Shown piece after piece: positions 1-8,823 of a DNA stretch of 11,131 nt (the stretch's first letter is position 1; every line of letters starts with the position of its first letter). Made by a program: the position numbers and the translations under genes. The DNA lies in contig CADWAF010004153.1 in assembly GCA_902984215.1 (NCBI GenBank), positions 1-11,131 on the forward strand, in the 5' to 3' direction. The notes below the pieces were generated by a model that ran no database searches, had not been told where the DNA came from, and saw nothing but the letters and a program-made list of their open reading frames with translations. The DNA comes from Willaertia magna (lineage: Eukaryota > Heterolobosea > Eutetramitea > Acrasida > Naegleriidae).

Positions 1-1520
1 ACATATAAAGCACCATCAGAACATGCACATGCTAAAATCCCTAAACGATTTGTTGAATGATAAGAATTAGGCATCCATTTCAAATCCCAAATAAAACCGT
101 GATCATGTTCAATAAATAATTCAATAAAAGGTAATTGTTGAAATGTTCCATTTGAATTTAAAATTCCAACATTCCAAATCTGAATTTTACTACAATGATC
201 ATAATCTGATAAAATACCATTATTCACAGTGGATTTAAATAATTGATCTTTTCTAAAACAATTACCAACTTTATGAAAAGAAGGTTGATTTGTATGTGGC
301 GATATTGCAATATATTGATTTTCATTAGAAGATGGTTTATTCACCCAATCTAATGCCCAAATAGGGGCTCCAACATTTAACATTGCAAACTGACAATTTG
401 TACTTTTGGAAGAATAATTAATCTTATTATTATCAGTATTAAAAACCATTGCTTTATGAAATGGTATTTCAATTTTATAACATTCATAAGATTCTAATTG
501 TGTAGTTTCATGTCCTTTTCTCTCTTTTTGAGGTGTCACATTTAAATAAACTTGTTTCTTCCCAAAGAAATTTTCTGAAGAAAAATCCGATATTAAATTG
601 GCAACCTCCAATTCTTCCATTTCATTAATTTTTTCTTTCTTCATTTCAATATTACTAATACTACTATTAGATGCAACTGTAGTCGGGTTATTATCATTGA
701 TAGTTGTACTATTTGCTAAGTTTAATATATTACTATCTGAATTAATAAAAGTGTGTAATTCAGTAAGGTCAATGAGTGAAAGTGCATTATTATCAATTGC
801 ATTATTATTATTTACAGTCACCTTATTTCCAGGTAAATTATTAGTCGTTTCATTTGTTGTCACACCTTTTGAAAAGAAATTACATTCTTTAGAAGAATAT
901 AAATTTTCTATAAAATTATTAATATCACTTCCATTTAATAAATAATATTTTGAGGCATCAAAGTTAAAGTTATCTTTTTCTAAATGATGTACAATAACTC
1001 TTACATCTCCTGAAGTTGTTTTCTTTTTTTTACTTTGAGGGGTTTTAGTTGTTGTTTTTTTCTTCTTTTTTGGGGTTGTCTCAATAACTACTTCGTCCTC
1101 TTCTTCTTCTGTATTGGGTTCTGTTGTTGTAGATTTTTTCTTTCGTTTGGTCGTACTACTACTTGAAGAAGCCTTAGTAGCCTTCTTTTTAGGAGTAGTT
1201 GTGGAACTTTTCTTTTTCTTTGGAGTTTCCGTTGAAGAAGAAGTTGTTGTTTTAGATTTTCGTCTTGTTGATTTTTTAGCTGGTTCCGATGTTATTGGTT
1301 CATCTTCATTATTAATTTCTTCTTGATTATTATTCGGGATAGTATTGGTAGGTACTGAAAGAGGTAAAGAAGTTGTGGATTCCGATATTGGAAGAGAAGT
1401 AAAGAATTGATTGTTATTATTGGTATTGTTATTATTATTAGTGTTGGTATTGTTTGTAGCGTTCGTTAATTCTTCTTCAATAAGAAATCCGAAAGCTTCT
1501 ACAACTGCATCATCATTCAT
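1..1520 (-). CDS. TFIIIC subunit GTF3C2/Tfc6-like WD-repeat protein, N-terminal part (runs off the window)
   Basis: Likely a subunit of the RNA polymerase III factor TFIIIC, which binds tRNA-type promoters in the nucleus. The ATG is at 1520-1518; about 506 codons read without a stop or intron to the left edge, so the C-terminus is missing. Residues 20-37 are Asn/Thr-rich. Residues 82-167 are a Lys/Ser/Thr-rich tail with repeated TPKKK blocks, split by an acidic EEEEDE patch; this is probably a disordered DNA-binding tail. The last ~140 residues look like the start of a WD40 propeller: APIWALDW, YIAIS, IQIWNVG, then HGFIWDLKWMP and RLGILACACSDG. The spacing and the 'WDLKW...RLGILACACSDG' block resemble human GTF3C2 as I remember it. 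The tail is poorly alignable, so the assignment rests on the WD part. Another nuclear WD protein is the alternative. It is divergently arranged with cullin-3. Confidence 0.68.
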   Translation of the reverse strand, partial: MNDDAVVEAFGFLIEEELTNATNNTNTNNNNNTNNNNQFFTSLPISESTTSLPLSVPTNTIPNNNQEEINNEDEPITSEPAKKSTRRKSKTTTSSSTETPKKKKSSTTTPKKKATKASSSSSTTKRKKKSTTTEPNTEEEEDEVVIETTPKKKKKTTTKTPQSKKKKTTSGDVRVIVHHLEKDNFNFDASKYYLLNGSDINNFIENLYSSKECNFFSKGVTTNETTNNLPGNKVTVNNNNAIDNNALSLIDLTELHTFINSDSNILNLANSTTINDNNPTTVASNSSISNIEMKKEKINEMEELEVANLISDFSSENFFGKKQVYLNVTPQKERKGHETTQLESYECYKIEIPFHKAMVFNTDNNKINYSSKSTNCQFAMLNVGAPIWALDWVNKPSSNENQYIAISPHTNQPSFHKVGNCFRKDQLFKSTVNNGILSDYDHCSKIQIWNVGILNSNGTFQQLPFIELFIEHDHGFIWDLKWMPNSYHSTNRLGILACACSDGALY

Positions 1521-1931
1521 TTTTTAAGCAAATGTTGTTGTCAATTTAACATACATCACTATTGTGTGAAAAACAACAGCGTTGTCTTGATAGACGTCCT
1601 TTGGCTTATAAAAACTTTTAAGTTTTTTGATGTTAAAGATTTAGAGATTGAACTTATGCCATGCATTCATTTCCCTAATTATCATTACACCCCACAAACC
1701 CTTGCTATTGTAAAACCATTTACAAGTTCAAGATCAAAAAAGAAAAAATTTTGTAGCAATGTAGTTCACCTCAAACACATAAAACAACTTTTTTTAAAAA
1801 AATTTCAAAAAAAATTGATCATCTTGTTGTTGTTATCTTCAATTTCCACAAGCACTCTCGCGGCTTCAAAAGAAGAAGATTGAAAAGAACAAGGTAATCA
1901 TCTCACAGAAAAACAACAATAATAAAAAAAA
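1521..1931. promoter_or_regulatory. Intergenic region between two divergent start codons
   Basis: These 411 bp separate the ATGs of the TFIIIC-like gene (minus) and cullin-3 (plus), so both promoters and 5' UTRs must lie here unless there are distant leader exons. The sequence is AT-rich, with A/T runs near 1787-1815 and an A-rich stretch directly before the cullin ATG, as is common in protist leaders. A small inverted repeat, ACAAC-AGC-GTTGT, lies near 1573-1585. I see no convincing TATA box, tRNA or other gene. A 105-codon open frame here begins with GTG and looks fortuitous. Confidence 0.5.
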
Positions 1932-4302
1932 ATGATGAACAATAAACCTCCTACTGCTGGTTCAACTGGATCCAGTGGTAATGCTGGTAAATTGGTAATA
2001 CCAACATATATTCAACGTAAAGGTCAAATGGGAAAAAACGATGTAGAAGATAAATTACAAAAAATTATTAGTGCAATAGATCAAATCTATCTTGAAAATG
2101 CATCTTCCCTTTCTTTCCAAGTTCTCTATACGTAAGTAATAATTTTTTTTTAAATGAAATGGTAAAATAGGCTGACATCAAGGCTTGCCAATGATCATCT
2201 TATAATTTATATAATGCTATAACATAAATAATAGATCTGGGTATCAAATAGTATTACATAAGAATGGAGAAATGTTATATAATGGAGTAAAGAAAAAACT
2301 TTCACAATATATTCAAGGAGTAAGAGAAAGAATTATGCAATGTACAGATGAAACATTTCTTAAAGAATTATTAAAACAATGGGATAAACATAGAACATCA
2401 GTTAGTATGGTTAGAGATATATTAATGTATATGGATCGTAATTATGTAAAACAATCAAAAAAAACACCTGTATATGAATTAGGTATTAAACTATTTGGAC
2501 AAGAAGTATTTCATAAAAGTACATTAGAAAGAATTCAAAGATTAATTATGGATATTATTCAAAAAGATAGATGTGGAGAAGTAGTTGCAGATCGTTTCTT
2601 ATTACGTAATTTAACTCAAATGATGATTGAAATATCAAAGAAGGAGATTTATGAAACACACTTCGAGAAACGATTTTTAGATGAAAGTAGACAATTTTAT
2701 ACAAAAGAATCAAATGAGTACTTTGAATCATCTACTGCAACTGATTATTTAAAGAAAGTAACACAACGTTTGAAAGAAGAAAGGGATAGAGTAGATAGAT
2801 GTTTACATGAAGATACTAAAGCTAAGATTGAAGATGTAGTTAAAATTGTTATGATTGATAAATTTAAACATAGAATTATTGAAAAGGATGGTTCAGGTTG
2901 TATTGTTATGTTACAAACTTGGAAAGTTGATGATTTACGTTTAGTTTTTGATGTTTTATCATTAGTACCTGGAGCATTAGATCCATGTGTTGAATTAGTT
3001 GAAAATTATGCTAGAAGTGAAGGTTTTCATATTGTTAAAGATAAAAACAAAGAAGAAGAACCTGTTGATTTTATCTTTGAATTAATTCAATTAAAAGAAA
3101 GATATGAAGATTTATTAGTTAGAGCATTTTCAACAAAGAAAGGTAAAAATATAATTAGAGATCCTAAATTTGCAACTTGTATTAAGAAAGCATTTGATGA
3201 TGTTATTAATGCAAATGAAAGATTTCCAGAATATTTATCTTTATATGTAGATAGTAAATTAAAGAAAGGTAAAACACAAGTTAGTGAATCTGAATTTGAT
3301 GTTTTATTTGATCAAGTAATTGCTTTATTTAGACATTTAAGAGAGAAGGATATATTTGAAAAGTATTATAAATCTCATTTAGCTAAAAGATTGTTAAATC
3401 AACGTAGTCAATCTGATGATGCTGAAAAGGCTTTTATTTCAAAATTAAAACAAGAATTTGGTTATCAATTTACAACTAAATTAGAAGGTATGTTCACAGA
3501 TATGAGATTAAGCAGAGAAACAAATGAAGCATTTAAATATTATATTGAACGTTATCCAAATAAGAAACCACAAGTAGAATTATCTGTACAAGTATTAACA
3601 ACTGGTTATTGGCCAATTACACAATCTTTAGCAATCACTGTTCCTGAAATTGTAGATAAATCAGCAAATATATTTAAAGAATTTTATACTACTGAACATA
3701 CAGGTAGAAAAGTTACATGGCAATATAATATGGGTACAGGTGACATTCGTGCAAATGGTTATGATAAGAAATATGAATTGAATGTTTCCACTTTCCAAAT
3801 GGTTATTTTACTTTTATTTAATGAAAAATCAACTTTAACTTATGGTGATATTTTAAATCAAACTAAAATTCCAATGAATGATTTAAAAAGAAATTTATTA
3901 GCTTTAACTGTTAAAACAAAAACTCATGAGAAATTACTTTCTTTAACTGATAAAGTTTTAAATAAGGATTCTGAATTTACTCTTAATGAATCATTTGAAT
4001 CTAAATTAATTAAAGTTAAAATTGCTCCAGTTGTATTAAAGGAATCTAAAGAACAAGCTGAAGAAACAAAACAAAAAGTTGATGAAGAAAGAAAATGGCA
4101 ATTAGATGCTGCTATTGTTCGTATTATGAAAGCAAGAAAAACTTTAGAACATAGAGATTTAGTTCTTGAAGTTACTAAACAATTACAACAAAGATTTATG
4201 CCTTCTCCTGAAATGATTAAAAAACGTATTGAAAGTTTAATTGAAAGAGAGTACTTGGAACGTTCACAAGAGAGTCGTTCAAGGTATAACTATCTTGCTT
4301 AA
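1932..4302 (+). CDS. CUL3: Cullin-3, scaffold of BTB-type CRL3 ubiquitin ligases
   Basis: Two exons, 1932-2131 and 2235-4302, give 755 residues, close to human CUL3 (768). Cullin-3 binds BTB proteins at its N-terminus and RBX1-E2 at its C-terminus, and transfers ubiquitin to BTB-bound substrates. Joining the exons gives LSFQVLYTSGYQIVLHKNGE, matching the BTB-contact helix of CUL3 ([20 protein letters not shown]); Ser-Phe and both Tyr are kept. Cullin repeats follow (about residues 35-370, with RDILMYMDR), then the cullin homology domain (EYLSLYVDSKLKKG, FEKYYKSHLAKRLLNQ, KLEGMFTDM, LTTGYWP, STFQMVILLLFN). The winged-helix end has the neddylation site IVRIMKAR, with the acceptor Lys at residue 699, and closes with LIEREYLERS...YNYLA. 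I chose the first of two adjacent ATGs. The N-terminal extension is Gly/Ser-rich. The family assignment is secure; CUL3 rather than CUL1 rests on the BTB-contact helix and overall match. Confidence 0.96.
2132..2234 (+). other. Intron of cullin-3
   Basis: A 103-nt intron starts GTAAGT and ends TAG. It splits a codon after its second base (AC|A, Thr). Both reading frames stop inside it, and removing it restores the conserved cullin-3 N-terminal helix, so the boundaries are well fixed. The interior is AT-rich with a T-run just after the donor. Confidence 0.95.
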
Positions 4303-4583
4303 TTACAGTAGTTAAAAGTAAATATTAAAATGTATAACTATAAAATAATTTCTAGTAATTGTTATTTAAAGATTTTATACTTTTACATTTTAAAATTCCA
4401 TGATTAAGAAGTGAGGTTGATATTGTAATTTCCCCCTTAAATATCTACAATGCCTGTAAAAGAGAAAAAACCTTAATGGAAGGAGACTGTGACAAGAAGA
4501 ATTCTTCTTTATCGGTTCTTCTTTTAATTTAAAGAATAGAAAGAATTAATAACTGTTATAACGTCTCTAAAAAATTATTTATA
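4303..4583 (+). promoter_or_regulatory. Intergenic region: cullin-3 3' end and upstream region of the pRiA4b-domain gene
   Basis: These 281 bp lie between two genes on the same strand. They contain a perfect 16-bp palindrome, AAGAAGAATTCTTCTT (4494-4509), about 75 bp before the next ATG. Its repeated GAA/TTC blocks recall heat-shock elements, but the spacing differs from GAAnnTTC, so no factor is claimed. No gene is seen. Confidence 0.4.
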
Positions 4584-5552
4584 ATGTCTACTGCCTCTGT
4601 TAATGCACCAGAACCAAATAAACCAACACAAACAACTGAAAATACAGTTAATTTGCTGGAAAAAGTTGATAATAAGCCTACAGAAGAAAGTTTAAATGTT
4701 GCCAACACAACTGACACAACAGTCGGAACAAACTCTGCATTAAGCTATGATTTAGTTAACAAGGAAAATAAAACTGAAGAATTAAATCAACCAGTAGAGG
4801 AAAAGAAAAGCAGTGAAGAAACCAGTGGACAAGAAGATGTGACAACTCAGAAAAACAAGGAAATTCCAGAACATGACGAACAGTTAGAACCTGAAACTAA
4901 AAAGAAGAAAGAAGATGAAGGAGAAGAAAATCTAGGCCTTGATTCTGGAGAGGGAATTATAGGAACCCAACTAGACGAAATTCATCCTAGAACTGCAAGG
5001 CCAAGTGAACAAGAAAACAAAGGTCCCGAAGAAATGCCTACCCTTCATCAACAAATCTCAAGTACATCCACCAATAATGAACAACAGCAAGAAGGGAAAG
5101 AATACTATACTATTAAGGTTGCCGTACAAAAACACAATTTCTTTCGTGTACTTCGTATCCCTTCCGACATTAATCTTACAAAACTTCATGAATTAATAAT
5201 GAATTTGTTAGGTTGGTCAGATTCCCATCTCCACGTATTCGAAGATCAAACTGGTAGAAGCTTCACAGATAAAATAAGGAATGATAAAGCTACTGAAGCA
5301 TTAGATGAAAGGGGAGTATTACTAAGGGACGTAATGGCACATGAAAGAAGTACCTTAAACTATACTTATGATTTGGCAAGCGAATGGAAAATGATTATCA
5401 CCTTACAAGAAAAGGGTGCCAGTGCAGAAGAACAAGAATTTTTCTGTTTAAGTGGTAGAGGAGGTGATTTAGACGAAGAAGAAGGAACTAAAAGTGGAAA
5501 ATTCAACAAAACCAATGTCAACAAGCAGTTAGAAAACTTTTCTGCACAATAA
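4584..5552 (+). CDS. Acidic protein with C-terminal pRiA4b ORF-3-like domain
   Basis: A 322-residue intronless gene. Residues 1-170 are hydrophilic and low-complexity, rich in Glu, Lys, Thr, Asn and Gln, and probably disordered. Residues 173-276 match the pRiA4b ORF-3-like domain: YYTIKVAVQKHNFFRVLRIP, then LHELIMNLLGWSDSHLHVF (the LHxxI...GWxxSHLHxF signature), LRDVM, and YTYDLASEWKMIITLQE in place of the usual YDFGDxWxHxI. The family is common in bacteria, plasmids and transposon passengers (IS1096 TnpR-type). Its function is unsettled, so none is assigned. After the domain, CLSGRGGDLDEEEG sits where bacterial members carry a Cys-containing CxxGxxxxPPED-type segment; the PPED part is gone, as is the FGD of YDFGD. 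The domain may have been acquired from bacteria and altered. An AATAAA overlaps the stop codon (5548-5553) and could serve as a poly(A) signal. The domain call is firm; the role is unknown. Confidence 0.82.
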   Translation: MSTASVNAPEPNKPTQTTENTVNLLEKVDNKPTEESLNVANTTDTTVGTNSALSYDLVNKENKTEELNQPVEEKKSSEETSGQEDVTTQKNKEIPEHDEQLEPETKKKKEDEGEENLGLDSGEGIIGTQLDEIHPRTARPSEQENKGPEEMPTLHQQISSTSTNNEQQQEGKEYYTIKVAVQKHNFFRVLRIPSDINLTKLHELIMNLLGWSDSHLHVFEDQTGRSFTDKIRNDKATEALDERGVLLRDVMAHERSTLNYTYDLASEWKMIITLQEKGASAEEQEFFCLSGRGGDLDEEEGTKSGKFNKTNVNKQLENFSAQ

Positions 5553-5641
5553 AATGTAAATAATACCAAAAAATAAAATCTATATTCCAAATTAATTATA
5601 ATGAAAAAAATTATTGTAAAACAAATAGCAAGTCCCAAAAT

Positions 5642-7367
5642 TTAAGGCCAAATACCACTTTCACTGTATGCTTGACTTATATTATCAATTGCTTGAATAT
5701 AAGCTGCAGTACGTAAATCTACCTTATACTTTTCTTGAACTTGTTTCATATTTTGCCAAGTTTCTTTAATTGTTCCTTCCAATCCAGAATAAACATAATC
5801 AATTTCACCACTACCAGAAGTTAAAACTTTGTATTCAAATTGAGATAATTGTTTCTTACCACTTAATTGAGTAATAGAATCAATCATATCTCTCTTATGT
5901 TTTTCTTCTGCTCTTCTAGTTAATCTACCAAATTGAACGTGACCTAAATTCTTTAACCATTCAAAGTATGAAACAGTAACACCACCAGCATTAACATAAA
6001 TATCTGGTAAAACTTCAATTCCAGCTTGTGTAAGAGTTTCATATGCAGATGAAGAAATTGGACTATTTGCACCTTCAACAATTAATTTAGCTTGAATATC
6101 ATTAACATTTGTTTCATTAATTTGATCTTCTAAAGCAGCTAATATCAAAATATCACAATCTACCTTTAAAAGATCTTTTGGATCTCTTACACTAACAGCT
6201 GCTTCAGGATAACCAGTAATAGTCTTCTTAGTTGAGCGATGTAATAAAACTTGAGAAACATCTAAACCATCCTTATTATATATTGCTCCAGTTGAATCTG
6301 ACATACCAATAACAATTGCTCCTTGTCTTTGTAAGAACTTTGCGCAATGTGAACCTACTCTACCAATACCTTGAACAATTACCCTCTTTCCTTGAACAAC
6401 TTTATTTTCATCAATATTTCCTTCTTTATCTACAAAATAATCTCTAATAGCAAAATAGACACCCTTTCCTGTAGATTCAACTCTACCTCTAACACCTCCT
6501 TGAGATACAGGCTTACCTGTTACGGCTGCTAAACTATTAATATTATTTGGGAAGAAGGCTCTATAAGTATCTGCTACCCAAGATAATTCTCTAGAAGTAG
6601 TTCCGATATCTGGTCCAGGTACATCAATTTCTGGTCCCATAACTCCTCTAGTAAAAAGTTCAGTTGCATATCTTCTAGTAATCTTTTCTAATTCAATTGC
6701 ATTATACTTGGTAACATCAATATCAATACCTCCTATAAGTTCAAATTGTTAATCATGAAATTTTAAGAGATCAGGATAAGGTGGATGATCAATAAAAAAC
6801 ATACCTTTTGAACCTCCGAATGGAATGTTATTTAAAGCACATTTAAGAGTCATCATTAAAGATAAACCCAAGATATCATCTCTGGATAGCCCAGGGGTAA
6901 ATCTTAATCCACCTTTGCAAGGTAATTGATGTCTGTTTTGTTTATTATTATTAATTTTAAAGATGATCAATTTGATTATAGATCAAGAAAGATTGTGTTA
7001 ACACTTACCTAGAGTGTTGAGCACGATAGGCTTTTAAGAGAGTTACTTCTTTTTCTGTTCTATTTAATGTTTTAGTTCTTCTAACAGGAATAACAAATTC
7101 ATAAACAGAATCAGCTTCTTTAATATATTCTAATAAACCAACAGGATAATTTGGGTTTTTTTGTTGAACGAAATCTGCAGCTTTATCATAAAAACTACCA
7201 ACATTATTTAAAATGTTAAACTTTTCTCCACTATTAGTTGAATCGGTAGATAAAAAAGCCTTTTGATTGCCTTGTTGAAGGGTAGATTGATTGCCTTGTT
7301 GAAGGGTAGATGCAACAAGGTTTGATTTTGTAAGAAGGCTACTATGTTTTCTAACAAGATTTTTCAT
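5642..7367 (-). CDS. Mitochondrial NAD(P)-glutamate dehydrogenase (animal-type, hexameric)
   Basis: Three exons, 7367-7009, 6932-6805 and 6732-5642, join to 525 residues. The enzyme oxidatively deaminates glutamate to 2-oxoglutarate and ammonia, linking amino acids to the TCA cycle. The first ~40 residues are basic and Ser/Thr/Gln-rich with almost no acidic residues, as in mitochondrial targeting peptides. The substrate domain has YRAQHSRHQLPCKGG, with Lys126, Lys150 (LKCALNN) and catalytic Lys162 (PFGGSKGG); the catalytic Asp is Asp204 in DVPGPD. The Rossmann motif GIGRVG is at 284-289, and later come NAGGVTVSYFEWLKNL and LDLRTAAY. The ~50-residue segment FGRLT...YSGL matches the animal-type 'antenna' region, which bacterial forms lack. 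NAD versus NADP preference cannot be read from sequence. The gene ends tail to tail with its neighbour, only 89 bp apart, so the 3' UTRs may overlap. Confidence 0.96.
6733..6804 (-). other. Glutamate dehydrogenase intron 2
   Basis: A 72-nt intron with donor GTATGT and acceptor TAG. It splits the Gly163 codon after its first base (G|GA). Splicing restores PFGGSKGGIDID, the catalytic-lysine motif. The unspliced frame reaches a TAA at 6751-6749. TTAAC near 6752-6748 could be a branch point. Confidence 0.94.
6933..7008 (-). other. Glutamate dehydrogenase intron 1
   Basis: A 76-nt intron with donor GTAAGT (7008 downward) and acceptor CAG (ending at 6933). It splits the Arg120 codon after its second base (AG|A). 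Splicing restores AQHSRHQLPCKGG, which matches the conserved AQHS-x5-CKGG of the family. Confidence 0.95.
7263..7310 (-). repeat. Exact 24-bp tandem repeat inside the GDH targeting-peptide region
   Basis: Units 7263-7286 and 7287-7310 are identical and in frame. They encode STLQQGNQ twice (residues 20-35 of glutamate dehydrogenase). Having no difference even at third positions, the duplication looks recent. It lies in the presumed cleaved presequence, where length change is likely tolerated. Confidence 0.95.
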
Positions 7368-7848
7368 TTTTTATTTTTATTGAAATTTTTTAATCTTGTT
7401 GTTTAAGGATTTTTATCTATTTCATTAAAATTGACCTTTAATAATGAAAGGATCTTAATAGGAAATTTGAAGGGGAGAAATTTAGTTTACAACAATATAT
7501 GTTAATAATTATAACATTTTAATATTTAGTCAATTTGTATTAATTTAAATTATACTTTTTATATAAAATAAGTTTAAAAAGTAAAAATACTGTTACTATA
7601 ATACCGTTAATCATTTACTTTTATTATTGTAAAGATTTATAACTAGAATTATTGAAATTACAATATTTATATCCTTCAGAAATAAAAATATTTATTTTTG
7701 AACTTTTTATTTTTTATTTACTTCCCTTTAAAAGGAACATTAACGTAATTACAGAAATGATAATCTATAGATTAATTAAATCCTTGAAATCATTAAATTA
7801 ATCTTAAATTTCATCCATTCTTTAGCCTTAGTCATTTCCTTAAAAAAA
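7368..7848. promoter_or_regulatory. Divergent intergenic region between GDH and the F-box gene
   Basis: These 481 bp are very AT-rich, lie between two outward-facing start codons and should hold both promoters. A perfect 14-bp palindrome, TAATCTATAGATTA (7761-7774), lies 75 bp before the F-box ATG. T-rich stretches occur near 7540-7570 and 7690-7720. I see no gene, tRNA or longer repeat. Confidence 0.5.
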
Positions 7849-8823
7849 ATGTCCTCCGAAAAATGGCTAGTTTTAAAAAGACTTGAAATTAAACAGATAA
7901 CAACGTTCTACGGTTTGCCGTTCAACATTTTAGCGTTGATTTTTTCTCATTTCAACTCAAACTATGCTTTTTCTGTGTTAAGTAAAGTTTGTAAAGAATG
8001 GAAAGATGTGATAGATCAAGTTTTTTTATTCTCTCCAAACACCTACTCTCCTTATGGTCTCTCCATTAAAAAACATTTCTTAGGTTTAGATTGGGAAGGA
8101 GGCGGGCATACAGGAAGACACTTTGATTGGAATAGGATTGTTTTAAATCTAACTGGTCACCTTACTAAGGCATATCCCGACCTAGTATTCACATTCGTGG
8201 TAAGAATAATTGAGAACCGAAGAATGTTTGGATTGCAAACAAAGGTCAAATCATTTGCAGATCAGTTTGGAGTTACAGGATATATACAATCTCAATCAGT
8301 TTACGAAGGTGAAGAATTATGCGTCCCTAACTCTCCACACCCAAAGAGAATGTTGGACATCTGTTGCCAAGGAAGTCCCTCATTGTTACAAGCTTTTGTG
8401 TCACTGCTAGCTGGGCTTCAAAATGCCTATGGCGAGTCTATTATTCTTCCTTGTGATATTAACATAATTGGAAGAAGGAGAATGAGCAAAGTTTTCAAGA
8501 TAAAGAAAACAGAAGCCAGAGAAGCAGGAGAGATTTTGGATTCTGACGATGATTCATCAGCTTCAATGTCAACAGTCACAATTCACACCACAACAGCAAA
8601 CAAAAAGTCTTTGGAAAAGTTAAAAGTTTTCTTCAAAAAGAAAAACATAATTTGGTTCTTGTTTCTTGTGGAGGAGTTGTCGAGCTGTCCAGACATAATT
8701 ATTCAAGTTCTAAACTTGTTTCATTTACTGGAATATAGAGAAGTCATCTCTGTATTATTATCAGAAATGAGTTTAGAAACTGTTGTTTGCTTGTTTATCG
8801 TTCTTATTGTTGGCAATAAGTAA
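7849..8823 (+). CDS. F-box-like protein of unknown target
   Basis: A 324-codon intronless frame. Residues 23-57 read LPFNILALIFSHF...FSVLSKVCKEWKDVID, the Pro, Leu/Ile and C-x-x-W pattern of an F-box, which docks SKP1 in SCF (CUL1) ubiquitin ligases. The rest has no repeats I recognise. Residues 80-205 look globular (Trp, Cys and Gly rich), 228-245 is an acidic Ser-rich linker (DSDDDSSAS) and 255-305 is Lys-rich, then hydrophobic. The start is the first ATG, after an A-run. The 3' end is odd: from Val312 the last 13 codons lie inside the tandem-duplicated unit starting at 8782, and the stop overlaps the 95-codon membrane-protein frame in another frame. The native C-terminus may therefore differ. 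Function beyond the F-box is unknown. Confidence 0.66.
   Translation: MSSEKWLVLKRLEIKQITTFYGLPFNILALIFSHFNSNYAFSVLSKVCKEWKDVIDQVFLFSPNTYSPYGLSIKKHFLGLDWEGGGHTGRHFDWNRIVLNLTGHLTKAYPDLVFTFVVRIIENRRMFGLQTKVKSFADQFGVTGYIQSQSVYEGEELCVPNSPHPKRMLDICCQGSPSLLQAFVSLLAGLQNAYGESIILPCDINIIGRRRMSKVFKIKKTEAREAGEILDSDDDSSASMSTVTIHTTTANKKSLEKLKVFFKKKNIIWFLFLVEELSSCPDIIIQVLNLFHLLEYREVISVLLSEMSLETVVCLFIVLIVGNK

Noticed and set aside
598..1326. Two plus-strand frames rich in Leu, Val and Phe
   Set aside because: They lie opposite the TFIIIC-like coding sequence and mirror its Asn, Lys and Thr codons.
1566..1883. 105-codon open frame between the TFIIIC-like and cullin-3 genes
   Set aside because: It begins with GTG, has no recognisable domain, and occupies the short region that must hold two divergent promoters.
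5005..5196. 63-codon frame inside the pRiA4b-domain gene
   Set aside because: It is an alternative frame within a clear coding sequence, with no family features.
5366..5638. 90-codon minus-strand frame with a hydrophobic end
   Set aside because: It is antisense to the pRiA4b-domain gene and its 3' UTR; the hydrophobicity comes from A/T-rich complement.
6749..6970. 73-codon frame as a stand-alone small protein
   Set aside because: It is GDH exon 2 plus readthrough of both flanking introns.
8210..8410. 66-codon frame in the F-box gene
   Set aside because: Overlaps the F-box frame in a different frame; no support.
1932..8823. A cullin/F-box ubiquitin gene cluster
   Set aside because: Cullin-3 uses BTB adaptors, not F-box proteins, and unrelated genes lie between them; proximity is probably chance.
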